A stretch of DNA of 64,000 nucleotides from Pipra filicauda. Lineage: Eukaryota; Chordata; Aves; Passeriformes; Pipridae. The notes beneath the pieces are model-generated. The model was not told the DNA's origin. It ran no database searches and saw only the letters and a list, made by a program, of their open reading frames with translations. Shown piece by piece: positions 47,701 through 57,400 of this stretch (within the stretch, counting starts at the first letter, position 1; each line of letters starts with the position of its first letter). Where the stretch lies: NCBI RefSeq assembly GCF_003945595.2, contig NW_024103729.1, positions 1,670,950-1,734,949 on the forward strand, read 5' to 3'. The translations under genes were made by a program, and so were the position numbers.

Positions 47701-49819
47701 ACCAACAATCAATCTAAGGGAAGCAATTTAAGAGAACATCACAGTCAGTCAAAAAGAGAAGCAGATGATGTGACCACCTTTCTGACTTATCAAGGTGCTC
47801 CCACTTTTGGGTTTTTTTTTTTTGTTTCCTAGTTAAAAACCTCTCTTCATATTGTCCATGGTATCAGAACTCAGCCAATAATACCACAGTGGATGAATGT
47901 GCCTCTCACTGCAGAAAGGCAAGCAGAGAAACATGCTTTCATCTCTAGCCATAATTGATTGCTGTACAGTAATTTTCTTGTATTCATACTACACTGTGTA
48001 GCTTCTGTACAGCTTCACAAGGCAGCCACATTTCACTGCTGACAAAAGGCTAAAAACACCTGATTAAAAAAATAATTTTGTGTTTTCAATACTATCAACA
48101 ACTCATAAATCACTACACAGACAAATTTTATGTCTGCAACTGCATTAATTCATCCACTGGCTTGCAGACATGTAAAACTACAGGTAATAATAGGGATGGT
48201 CTAAACAGCAGAGGACATGCTCATGAGCTCACTCAGATTACCAGCTATTTTATTTCTCTAGGTTCATCTTTCACGGGGGGTAAGTTTCCATGATGACAAG
48301 CTGAGAGTTAAATACATGCCTTCTCTCAGTTTACCAATGTAGCTGCAAGGAATTTATCCATAAAGACATTGGAAAAGTAAAAATGAAAAAAAAAATAAAA
48401 TAATGATGCTTAATGTCTGTATTTTACAGAAAGCATAAAGAAGAAAGTGCTTTTCAGTGAACAGGAGCAGGACAGACAATTCTTACAGCAGAAGTGTGAA
48501 AACACACAGGCAGGAAATGGAGAAAAAGAAGGAATGCAGATGGTGAAAAACCAACCAAACAGAAAAGCAGTTAGACAACACCAGTGAGTATCTACCTATC
48601 TTAACATCTCCCTGATGTTACACTGATACAGGTATACAGTGCTCTTCCCTTTGGCCTGTTGTTCCAGCACCTCCAGGCTACAGATTCCTTGAGCTACAGA
48701 TGTCATGAGGAGTCTTTAACAGCAACTCATGAATTACCTTCCATGGATGTATCTTTCTCCTTTTAGGATTTCTACTCTTTTTTGGTCTCGAGTCAATGGG
48801 TTCATGGTTTAATTATTTATAATGAAGAGAAGTTACTTCTTTCTCTTTTAAGCTTTCTGACTCTATTGAGCATCACGTGATACCTCTATTGACAGAACCT
48901 GCATAATTCCTTCTTCACCTCCTCCTACTCATTGTCTTAAATCTCTAACATACAGTTTCCCAATAGCTTCTTCACCAAGCTAAAGACTCATAACATTTAA
49001 GACTTCTTGCCTGACATTCCCCTGTTCCCCCCATTATGACTGAATGCAAACATGTCTGTTTGATTTCCTGAGCTGCAGTCACACATCACCCCCCAAAACT
49101 GCAGCAAATAGGAAATAGAGCAGACATGAACTTTAACAACAGCAGTGCAATCTGGAAATAAGGGTTAGTTGCTATCTAATTTCTCACTCTGTTTACTCTG
49201 ATTAATCTGTAAACATCCTGTCAAACATAGAAAATTGTAGTTATTTATTAACATCTGCTAGCTACAAAAGCAAGACTAAAAAATCTGCAAGTTTGGCTTA
49301 CTTAAAATGTAAAATCCAATAGAATAAATGAAAAGAGGAATTATTAGTTCACCAAAGCATGAAAGTAAAGTAAAACCCAAGTGCCAGTAATCTAACATGA
49401 AAATATATAAGACCCGAAGCTTAATCAAACTTTTTTTGCAGATTTAAGGAAATCAAAAAACTGAATTTTGAGACCTATTATGTAGCATATGCAAAGGCAC
49501 AAATAATGCAACTGCCCAGCAAGAAAATACATCTGTTTTCAGTGCTGAAGGTGAAAGAAATTAACACACATAGTTTTAGTGAAAATATGGGGCTCTATGC
49601 AAACATTCTTATTTTATTAGATATTACCGGCAACACAGAGGGAAAATACGTCCCTATCAAAATAAGGTGATCCATAAAGATTTCTTCCACAAATCATAAA
49701 GTTTTGCAATGTTAATGGCATCCTTATTGTTTTATTATTTAAAACATACCTATTTTGCCAAATGCTTCTCTTAGTTCTTCAAGCTCTTCCCGAGATATAG
49801 TAGTTATGTTGTTTTCCAT
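26586..49819 (-). CDS. PLS1: PLS1: plastin-1 / intestinal fimbrin (complete coding region, 15 coding exons, 630 aa)
   Basis: Plastin-1 cross-links parallel actin filaments in intestinal microvilli and inner-ear stereocilia. Coding exons in transcript order: 49750-49819, 46215-46378, 44895-45024, 43105-43237, 42104-42185, 40661-40826, 40423-40565, 39081-39176, 37584-37779, 32351-32429, 31200-31314, 30369-30502, 29341-29464, 27204-27328, 26586-26721. They sum to 1893 nt (630 codons plus stop), in frame at each GT-AG junction and the family's usual length. Two EF-hands with complete 12-residue loops (D24-E35 and D64-E75) give calcium sensitivity. Four calponin-homology domains follow as two actin-binding domains, roughly residues 120-236, 264-375, 394-504 and 516-625. 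PLS1 rather than PLS2/LCP1 or PLS3 is supported by ENNITTIS at the start, the phrase [11 protein letters not shown] with PLS1-type neighbours, and location next to TRPC1. The start has a good Kozak context (A at -3, G at +4). The untranslated first exon was not found. Confidence 0.96.
27204..27328 (-). CDS. PLS1: PLS1 coding exon (residues 545-585), CH4
   Basis: Acceptor cttttag, donor gtaagt. It encodes [19 protein letters not shown] and KLNNA with a split lysine codon. Confidence 0.95.
28295..28340. repeat. 23-bp tandem duplication in a PLS1 intron
   Basis: Two adjacent copies, 28295-28317 and 28318-28340, each of the form caccagttgaa...cttaaaaa, differ at two positions. A recent local slippage or duplication; no function suggested. 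Confidence 0.85.
29341..29464 (-). CDS. PLS1: PLS1 coding exon (residues 503-544), start of CH4
   Basis: Acceptor actgaag, donor gtaatc. It encodes [15 protein letters not shown], then [10 protein letters not shown] of the fourth CH domain. Confidence 0.95.
30369..30502 (-). CDS. PLS1: PLS1 coding exon (residues 459-502), end of CH3
   Basis: Acceptor atttttag, donor gtaagc. It encodes [31 protein letters not shown] and LALVWQLMR, and ends in a split arginine codon. Confidence 0.96.
31200..31314 (-). CDS. PLS1: PLS1 coding exon (residues 420-458), CH3
   Basis: Acceptor tggtttag, donor gtgggt. It encodes [27 protein letters not shown] and GGNMKK. Confidence 0.95.
32351..32429 (-). CDS. PLS1: PLS1 coding exon (residues 394-419), start of CH3
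   Basis: A 79-nt exon isolated by a 5.2-kb upstream intron; acceptor tcaccatag, donor gtaagg. It encodes [18 protein letters not shown], the start of the third CH domain, and ends in a split serine codon. Confidence 0.94.
32430..37583 (-). other. Large PLS1 intron (between residues 393 and 394)
   Basis: A 5.2-kb intron. It contains the inverted-repeat element at 37059-37245, a 17-base A run at 35626-35642, and short ORFs without recognisable products. A small near-duplication (aggttg-t/c-tgat units) lies at about 36914-36950. Confidence 0.85.
37059..37245. mobile_element. Inverted-repeat element, possible non-autonomous DNA transposon (MITE)
   Basis: Arms 37066-37094 and 37209-37237 are reverse complements over 29 bp with one mismatch (gtgggaacaagttaagcc and its complement). 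Weaker pairing continues inward for about 25 bp and outward toward a CAG/CTG end. The roughly 185-bp unit has no coding capacity. It lies in the 5.2-kb PLS1 intron. Target-site duplication is not clear, so the transposon reading is inference. Confidence 0.5.
37584..37779 (-). CDS. PLS1: PLS1 coding exon (residues 329-393), end of CH2
   Basis: Acceptor cttttag, donor gtactc. It encodes [32 protein letters not shown] and the linker to the second actin-binding domain (NLLE plus split glycine). Confidence 0.96.
39081..39176 (-). CDS. PLS1: PLS1 coding exon (residues 297-328), CH2
   Basis: 96 nt, 32 codons in phase 0; acceptor cgttttag, donor gtgagt. It encodes [16 protein letters not shown] and ends KIDFSGFH. 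Because it is phase 0 at both ends, skipping would be in frame, though it would disrupt CH2. Confidence 0.94.
40423..40565 (-). CDS. PLS1: PLS1 coding exon (residues 249-296), start of CH2
   Basis: Only 95 bp downstream of the previous exon. Acceptor gcttttag; donor gtttgt is weak. It encodes [18 protein letters not shown] and [13 protein letters not shown] of the second CH domain. Confidence 0.95.
40661..40826 (-). CDS. PLS1: PLS1 coding exon (residues 194-248), end of CH1
   Basis: Acceptor ccaaatag, donor gtaaga. It encodes [15 protein letters not shown], then [16 protein letters not shown], the last CH1 helix, and ends in a split alanine codon. Confidence 0.95.
42104..42185 (-). CDS. PLS1: PLS1 coding exon (residues 166-193), CH1
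   Basis: 82 nt; acceptor cttccttag, donor gtaagt. It encodes [18 protein letters not shown] and KLTPFTIS, the middle of CH1. Confidence 0.94.
43105..43237 (-). CDS. PLS1: PLS1 coding exon (residues 122-165), start of CH1
   Basis: Acceptor ttttttcag, donor gtgagt. It opens the first calponin-homology domain: [14 protein letters not shown], then [11 protein letters not shown]; ends in a split cysteine codon. Confidence 0.95.
44895..45024 (-). CDS. PLS1: PLS1 coding exon (residues 79-121)
   Basis: Acceptor gatttcag, donor gtaaga. It encodes the linker between the EF-hands and the first CH domain: [24 protein letters not shown] and GTQHSYS. Confidence 0.95.
45025..49749 (-). other. PLS1 introns flanking the EF-hand exon
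   Basis: Introns 45025-46214 and 46379-49749, split by the exon at 46215-46378. Both are AT-rich; I saw only short simple-sequence tracts (for example a T run near 47811-47823) and no repeat family or exon. Confidence 0.8.
46215..46378 (-). CDS. PLS1: PLS1 coding exon (residues 24-78), EF-hands
   Basis: Acceptor ttttacag, donor gtaaga. It holds EF-hand loop 1 ([12 protein letters not shown]) and loop 2 ([12 protein letters not shown]); both keep acidic residues at positions 1, 3 or 5, and 12 and glycine at 6, so both look able to bind calcium. Confidence 0.96.
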
Positions 49820-49858
49820 CTTTGGGCAGCAGGAACTGTTGTCCTCAATTGTCTCTAC
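49750..49858 (-). CDS. PLS1: PLS1 first coding exon (5' UTR 49820-49858, residues 1-23)
   Basis: Acceptor ttattattag ends the upstream intron at 49859, so 39 nt of 5' UTR precede the ATG at 49817-49819. It encodes [16 protein letters not shown] and the first EF-hand helix. Donor gtatgt; ends in a split aspartate codon. Confidence 0.93.
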
Positions 49859-52800
49859 CTAATAATAATAAACAGGAAACATATAAGGCTGTAATTCCAC
49901 ATACATATAAGTTACTGACCTTTTCAACACAAGGTACCAGAACTTGAATGACGTGTCCAGGCCTAGCACACTTAAAACATTACAAACAACACTTTAAAGT
50001 ACCTCAAATACCCAACAATTCTTTTCACTCAGTAATAGGGACTGAGAATTCACAACAGCAGCACCTGTTCACATACACTTGGTGCTTCCATTTGCATATA
50101 AGCACGGACCAGTAATCTACCTCCATGCTTGAGTGGTTTTCCAACATTAAAGTCTCCTCACACTTCAACAAACAATTTTTAGAAACATCAATTCCTAAGT
50201 GCAGTGCAGTATCATTGCCAAGTAGTGGTTAGTGCTAGGATCTAGTCCTGCCAAGCACTGAGCATTCCAGCATTTACACAGCAATAAACCTCAGTGGGAC
50301 ACTTTCAAGTACCTGCCTACAATCTGTGGGTGAACACTGAGGAGCCTTTTCACAGCTCCTGACCTGCACCACTCTTTTGACACCCTGTTGTCTCATAACA
50401 CTGTCAAAGAGCCGAATGAAGGCTTTTACTGAGCAAAGACTGGAGTCTCAGCGTGAATCTTTCTCTACTGACCTCCATAAAAAAGCAAAACAAAACTGAA
50501 GGCAAGAGGTCAATAAATCCCCATGACAGATCTTTGCCCATTTCCTCTTATTGAAGCTTTACTGCAACAGGATGATTCAGACTTGTTGGTACTAAGTGCA
50601 GCTTTGTACAGAAGTCACACACAATTGTCTCAATACACAAGCTTGTATTTGCCATTTCCCACTGTGCCCGTGCCATGGGCACACACAAGGCAAGCCAGGG
50701 CAGCACCACCTGCCTGCACTCAGCTCTGACAGCACCTGGTTGGAGACAGAGAACACAACGTGCTGCAGGTGGGGCTGTGCCTTCCATAAACATCAAAGTT
50801 TAATCTTTGATTTTACCTTATAAGCCAAAAGGGGCAAAAATCCACCTTACATAAGTATTTCCATCAAAGTTGCTCTATACTTGTGAATTATTCCCCTTCT
50901 GGTTTAGTGGTTTTGCATTAGAGCAAGAAAAAAAATAGTCCTGTAATGACCAAGCTATCATTTGCTCATAGTAATTAAATTCAGATCTGCTATATGCAGC
51001 TGCTTGTTCCCCAAAAATTGTGCATATCAACAGAACAGTACTGTTACCCACTGGACAAGACTCTAGAAGGGGAAACCTGCCTTCAACAACTAGTTTTATT
51101 ATGGATCATGCTGGATGCCCTTGGGAAAGACTGTCCCTTTGTTTCCCACCTTTTGTGGAAAGTTTTTCTTCCACGATGCTATGTAAAAAGAGTTCTTAAA
51201 CAACACTGGGTTATTCTAAATAGCTCCTGTCTGCTTTACTTGGGTTAGTATTTTCTGTGTCTTCACTGGGACTGTTCCTGCAGGTCACACAGGATATGGC
51301 CTTGAGAGTGGGTGGCAAGTTAAGTCTTTTTCCTTCATGTCACTAGATCTTATTTAAGTACTAAAATCCTACTTATCCATTTTGCTAAGCTTACCAATAG
51401 CATGTACAGTCTTCATATTCAAAAGAAAAAAGATATTTAAAATATATATTCAGAAAAAAAAATTACCCTTCACACAGATGTTTCTGGAAGTGCAAGTACC
51501 TTCACTGGAAACCTGGTTTGGCAATTAAAGAAATAATGAACTGTGGAAAAATTGGTGAAAAAATAAAACACTTAAATCCAAATTACTAAGGAAATTTAAA
51601 GGACTCCAAATCTGCAAAAAACCAGATGACAATTCTCTGAAACACAGAAACAACACGACAAAGCATAAGTGAACTATTTAGCCATGCAGGTGTAAAAGAC
51701 AACATCTCTTCTGTCGTCCTATTAATGTTTTTAACTATTTACCATTATTATGAGTCAGATTTTATGAGAAACAACTTCTGAAAAGTTGCAATGCAATTAG
51801 TTTCACTGCTGCCCTTTTATGATTCATGATTTAGATTTCACATCATATTCTACTTCAGAAAATAGCAATCTTTGATTTCCAAAGATGTAGATTATTTCAG
51901 TTACACAGTAGAAACATCTGTTCTTGAATGAAGCAGATAAATAAAGCTAATAATTCTGCTCTAAAGAGACAGCCTTAAATAGCCTATGATATCATTACAG
52001 GGTAAATTAGCTGGTCAATTAAATGGCAGAAGTACTGCAATCATGGTTCTGGCATTCAGGAGAGACAGTTTGAACCATCAGAGACAACACCCAAACTAGT
52101 CAGACATTTCAGACAATTTCAATACAGAAACAGGGACCTTCTATCTAAGCTAATAAATACCTTGCACACCCAGGCTTATCAGCACCCAAGATGACTCAGT
52201 GCACAGGCAATTCTGACAAGATTTAGCCTCCAAAGGTACCTGTCTTGGAACTATGACTACCTGTTGGAAAGTACATTCGTTTAGAGAGAACGTTTCTCTG
52301 TACTCTGGTGGCGTTCAGATGACACTTTGATTGTCTGTAGTCTGTGCTTACATCTCCTGCTGTCCCAGGACAGGGTAGGTACAAACACTGTTTTAATGAT
52401 GAAAAGGCACCCTTGATCCTCTTTTTAGTCCTTGACAATATCCTTAACATGAACTGACAATATTCATGTATCCCTAGCCTGCCTTCCACGCCTGGAAGGC
52501 TTTCTGTGTCTAAAGACAGTTCCCTGGAGTCTCCTGGAAATTGTCCACATCCAACACAACACAAGATACCAACCATCGTGGTATTTCTCTGTGTGCAGTG
52601 GAGTATCTGTGGCTGAGCAACCACACAGGATGAAGTGAATAGGTCAAGGAGCAGTTCCTGCCATTTTTTTGACCTGTTATCAAAGCTGTCAGAAAAAAAT
52701 AGAGCAGTTAATTGGCAATCAGGCCCAATAGTTGTCTCCATCCCTGCAGGCAAGTGGCAATTTCTTTTCCAGCTCTTCATTTCAAATTCTATTTGCCTCA

Positions 52801-53840
52801 TTTCCACACGCAGCTGCTACTGCAATGACAATGGACTTTACAAATGCTGACTCGAGAGCTTATTTTCTTTTGTCGCTGTTCTTTTTTCTGGCATCAGGGA
52901 CACACCTCCTCTGTCCCTGCTGCAAATACCATCTATTGCTGCATCATCCTTAAAGCTGTTGTCTCTAATGACAGTCAAGATAGCCTAATTTGCATATACA
53001 GGTTGTGCTTTTATGTCAATAACCAGCTGGTTATTACTATGTACTGTCTATAATTACAAAACGTGAAAATTCTGCTTCTCTTGTTGGGCTTTGAATCAAA
53101 CTGCTATAGATTTTAATAGAAAAAAATCCCCACAAAAATACATGGTTTAACTTATAGTATTCCTGTGTTAGCTATCCATGATTCTTTAAGTCGATGTGAT
53201 GAGAACAGAACAGCTTTTGAGCACTACTACTGTTTTTTAATCTCTTGCCAGATTGAACTAGGAGTTCTATCCATTCTCAGAAAGAAAATAATGCATTATA
53301 AAGTATAAGACACACAAAAAGAACTTTAAAGCAAGAATATGCATCACATATTCCCTTTGGTCAGTAAGGATAGAAGAGGAAATGCTAATTAAAAATTAGT
53401 TGAAATATTTGCATATAATAAAGATTTGAGCAGTGAAACAGAATGTTAGCTCAATATGAACACACAAAGGTTTCTGATGTATTTTCAAGAAGATAAAACT
53501 TCCCAAGTTTGTTTGTTTTATGTTTTGGTTTCCCCTCCCAAACTGAGCTGGAAAGATCTTTTTACTTATGCCAAAATTATTCTTGACCTCCAAGTATAAA
53601 GACGATTAGTGGCCAAATAGATCAGTTGTTTAACAACGTGAAAGCAAAAATGATTGTATGTGTTTCACTAGTGGTCTGTAATAAAACAGCAGTGGAGACT
53701 AACTCTTTTTTAAACTTACTAGAGATTAACTTTTTATCTTACTGTGATAATGCTCTTAATCTTTATGACAAAATGAATAATCATTAGACTTCAGTGACTT
53801 CATAATTTTTTTATTATTATTATTGTTTGCACTAGCATAG

Positions 53841-53873
53841 GATATGGAAAGATAGCTTATCTTTCCCATATCT
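53841..53873. repeat. Short near-perfect palindrome (hairpin)
   Basis: Arms of about 15 bases (gatatggaaagata and ttatctttcccatatc) flank a two- to three-base centre, with one unpaired base. It lies about 85 bp left of a CR1 tail and just after an ATT microsatellite. It may be a chance or replication-derived palindrome. Confidence 0.7.
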
Positions 53874-53955
53874 GTGAAAAAGCTGCAGGAGACATTCATA
53901 TGAGAGAAATATACTCTATGTTATCCAAAGTGAGAGAAGCCTTGACTGCAGAATA

Positions 53956-54480
53956 CAGTCACAGAACCACAGAATAGCAGGTTGGGAAGCATCTCAAGGA
54001 TCACCACTCCGACCTTCCTTGGCAAAAGCACAGTCTAGAAAAAATGGCGCAGCAGCCTGTCCAGTCAAACCTTAAAAGTGTCTAGTGTTGGGGAATCCAC
54101 CATTTCCCTGGGGAGATTATTCCAATGGCTAACTGTTCTCATTGTGAAAAATACTCCTCTTGTGAGCAACGGGAATGTCCACAGGAGCAACCTGTACCCA
54201 TTACCCCTCATCTTTTCCATGGGATTACTTGTAAGGGAAAGTCTCCATCCACTTTGTAGTCACCCTCTAAATATTGGAACATTGTAATAAGGTCTTCCCT
54301 AAGCCTTCTTTTCTCAAGGCTGAACCAACCCAGTTCTCTCAGCCTTTCCTTCTGTGGCAGCTTCCCAGTTCTCTGATCATCTTTGAGGCCCTTCTCTGGA
54401 CCCTTTCCAGCCTGTCCTCATCTTTTTTCGTGAGCAGGAACCAAAACTGAACACAGCGTTCCAAGTGTGGACTGTTCTCT
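53956..54480 (-). mobile_element. CR1 LINE fragment (sense on minus strand)
   Basis: The left end reads cacagaaccacagaatagca then ggttgggaagcatctcaagga, the reverse complement of an older CR1 tail. Further right come typical CR1 phrases such as cagttctctcagcc and ccttctctggaccctttcc. About 520 bp, 5'-truncated and with diverged sequence, so older than the copy at 24808-25262. Confidence 0.88.
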
Positions 54481-57400
54481 AAACATAGAAAGAACTAATC
54501 TAATACACCTGTAGAATAAAGAGCACTGGGTCTTATAAAGGAAGAAGGTACAAAAATAGATCCACTCCTAATGCAGCAAAGAGGATGCTTGTAAACCCTA
54601 AAAACAGGAGAGCAATATACAATTAGCTATATGCATACATATACCTGCATATATATAAAAATGAGATATTGCAAGCACATTGCTAGTTTTTGAAAAAAGA
54701 GACCAGGTATAATTATGGTATCAGTTACAGTTATTAACAGAGTAGTATAAAGAGCAAATGTCTTTACATACCAAACACTCAATCTGAGGCTTCACAACCT
54801 GGAAGACTCAGAGTAGGTTTCTCAGCCTGGGCTTGTAAACATGGCTGGATACATTTATGACAATCAAAAGCATGTAATTACTACAAGTTAGATGATTACA
54901 ATGAAGAAATGTTGCTCTTCAACATACAAACTAATAAACCACAAAATTTTCCTCAGTCTTTTATCCATAGCGTTACATAGTGAATAAGGTGCAATTTAAG
55001 GTGGGAAAAATGGTATTTTTAACTTCTTCCAAACTGTATGTACTGATCTTCGCTAGAGGAAGGCTATCAAACCAGCCACTGTGATAAATTCTGTGTCCAT
55101 GAAATATGTATCTCTTGTAAAGAGGACTAGATTTACAGTGAAATTAATTATTCACTCCATATTTATCGTAGTGCAGTAACTCTGGTGAATAATAAAAGCA
55201 ATATCTCCACTATGCCTTAAGGATAAACCTGGATGACTTGTGAATAAAGGGTAAAACAAGCCAAGATATATGTTAGACTGGTCGTGGGCCTGATCTGAAT
55301 TCACTTACTCTGGTATAGGAACGGATTAATTTCATGAAGCTCGGGTCAGGATTAAGAGTAACTCTCTTACAGAGCAGATAAAAGCTTACTTCAGAAAGAT
55401 ACCTTTTCATCCAAACAAAATGCCTCCAGCTTCCTCTGGCTGCCGGGATACAGAACAGCCACGCAAATGTATCCCCAGGATCAGTTTCAGGCCGTTTCCT
55501 CTGCATGCATCATTGACGAGCAGCTCAAACTGCCCGGGCTTTGGGTTGTTGCATTCAGGACTCCAAACAAAAAATATCAATGGAAACCTTACCTATGCCA
55601 AAGGGACCACTTCTAGGCAAGCAATTTTGGAAAAAGGCTATTGCATGCAGAGTTTGTGGAAGCAGCTTTCCTGAAACGTCCTGCAAACCTCACATGTTTA
55701 CAATCTAGCAACACCAACATTTTGGGTTGAATTTGCCCAAATGGATTATCTCAGATCCCATTCTGCTTTGGTTAACTAGGAGTTTACAAGTTTCACCTGC
55801 CTCCAGCACAGGGCTGAGACTGTTGTATCCCCTGTTGTGACAGCAAGAGCAAATCTGAAATAGTGCCATTCTCTGTGAAACTGGGACACTGAGGTGACAC
55901 AAGTCAATACCCCCAACCCTGCAGAGCCATGAGCACAAGTTACTAGATTCTAACTGTGTTTTCTGAGGTTTATAAATACAGTCATTCCTAACACTGGTTG
56001 TAGTTAGATCACTTCTCCAGGTAACAGAACAGCAAGTTCAATTTGTGTATTTCCACAGTACAGTGTGTCCAGGGCTCCCTACTGACAGCAAACCATTTCC
56101 AGATGAAACATATGTGAACAAAGCTGCTTCCAAGCCACAGGCAGATTTTTCTTAGGTAGTTGTCAATTCCAGGCAAACCAGTGTTAGGAATACAAAACCA
56201 AGATTTTTCTCACAGATCTGTTGATAAGAGGCAACACTTCTGTTTCTCAGAACACAAAATCAGATTGGCTGCAAAACCAATATACCCCTTAACCTGAAGC
56301 AAAATCATCCTACTTTTGAGAGGAACTTTATGTTTTACATGATGGAAGTGTCAAGACTCAGTATTCTGGACAATCTGCATATTTTCTGTAATTTAAACAT
56401 ATTGCCTTTCCAATAAATTATGGCGTACAGAATCAAAGTGTACATAATAAAAGAGTGCCATAATAAGCTACAAATTAAGGGACACAAAAATAAATTTTCC
56501 CTGCATGGAAGTAGGGAAGTTTTAACATGGGTAGATTCAAAAAGCTCTGATCCAATGTAAGGGCTGGATACAGTAAATCTGCTAAAGGGGCACTTGCTTT
56601 CGGTTTTATTACCAAGAACCTTTGCCTTGGTAAAAGTTCAACACCAGCATGTACATGGTATCCAACTTCTGTCAAGAGAAGTACAGGCACACAGGGAAAA
56701 TGAAAGCATAGTAAGAACTTGAATACACTCACACCATAAGTCTTAATTACCTTTTATGCTATCTCAACATCTTTCATGTTTTTCATTCCTCAACAACATA
56801 AATACATTCTTCAACAAGATAAATATTTAATCAGGAAAAAGAACACAAAAGGCATAAGAACTTAATTTTTAACATAAACATACCAACTATTCTCTAGTAA
56901 GACTGTTTTCACTAAAGTGTTCTCAGAACTCATTGTGAATAAAAGCAGCCTATGAAATAGAATAAACAAGAATAGAGTTGCTACATTTTCCAGTGGGAAA
57001 GAATGGTCCTGTTATGCCTTTTAAAGAAGTTTGAGCCTACTACTTGTAGGCAAACAGCTTGGAAACAAGTTTAAATGTATGGACATCAGACACTCAGGTG
57101 TGCCACCAACCTACAGCAGTTCAGCTCTGGAACACCCTAATCAAGCCTTCCCGTTGCTCTAAAGGAGATTAGTTACTTTTGCATTCAGGTGCAGGACACC
57201 CATCAGAGGCTCACCGTGCACTTTATCGCATATTACCCCAGCAAAGGTACCAGAGTACTGAGAACAAGTTTTTCAGTCCTATTCCAACAATTTCAGCTGG
57301 AGTCAGCTGGATATGTGACTTTCAGCATCTCTAATAATCACACTATAAATAAGCTAGTGAAAGACTTTAGAAACAAAAATAACTCAAGTACAACATAACT

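Noticed and set aside
50523..50823. Cluster of overlapping short ORFs on both strands
   Set aside because: Overlapping frames with no splice context, domain or repeat identity; they reflect a locally GC-richer patch.
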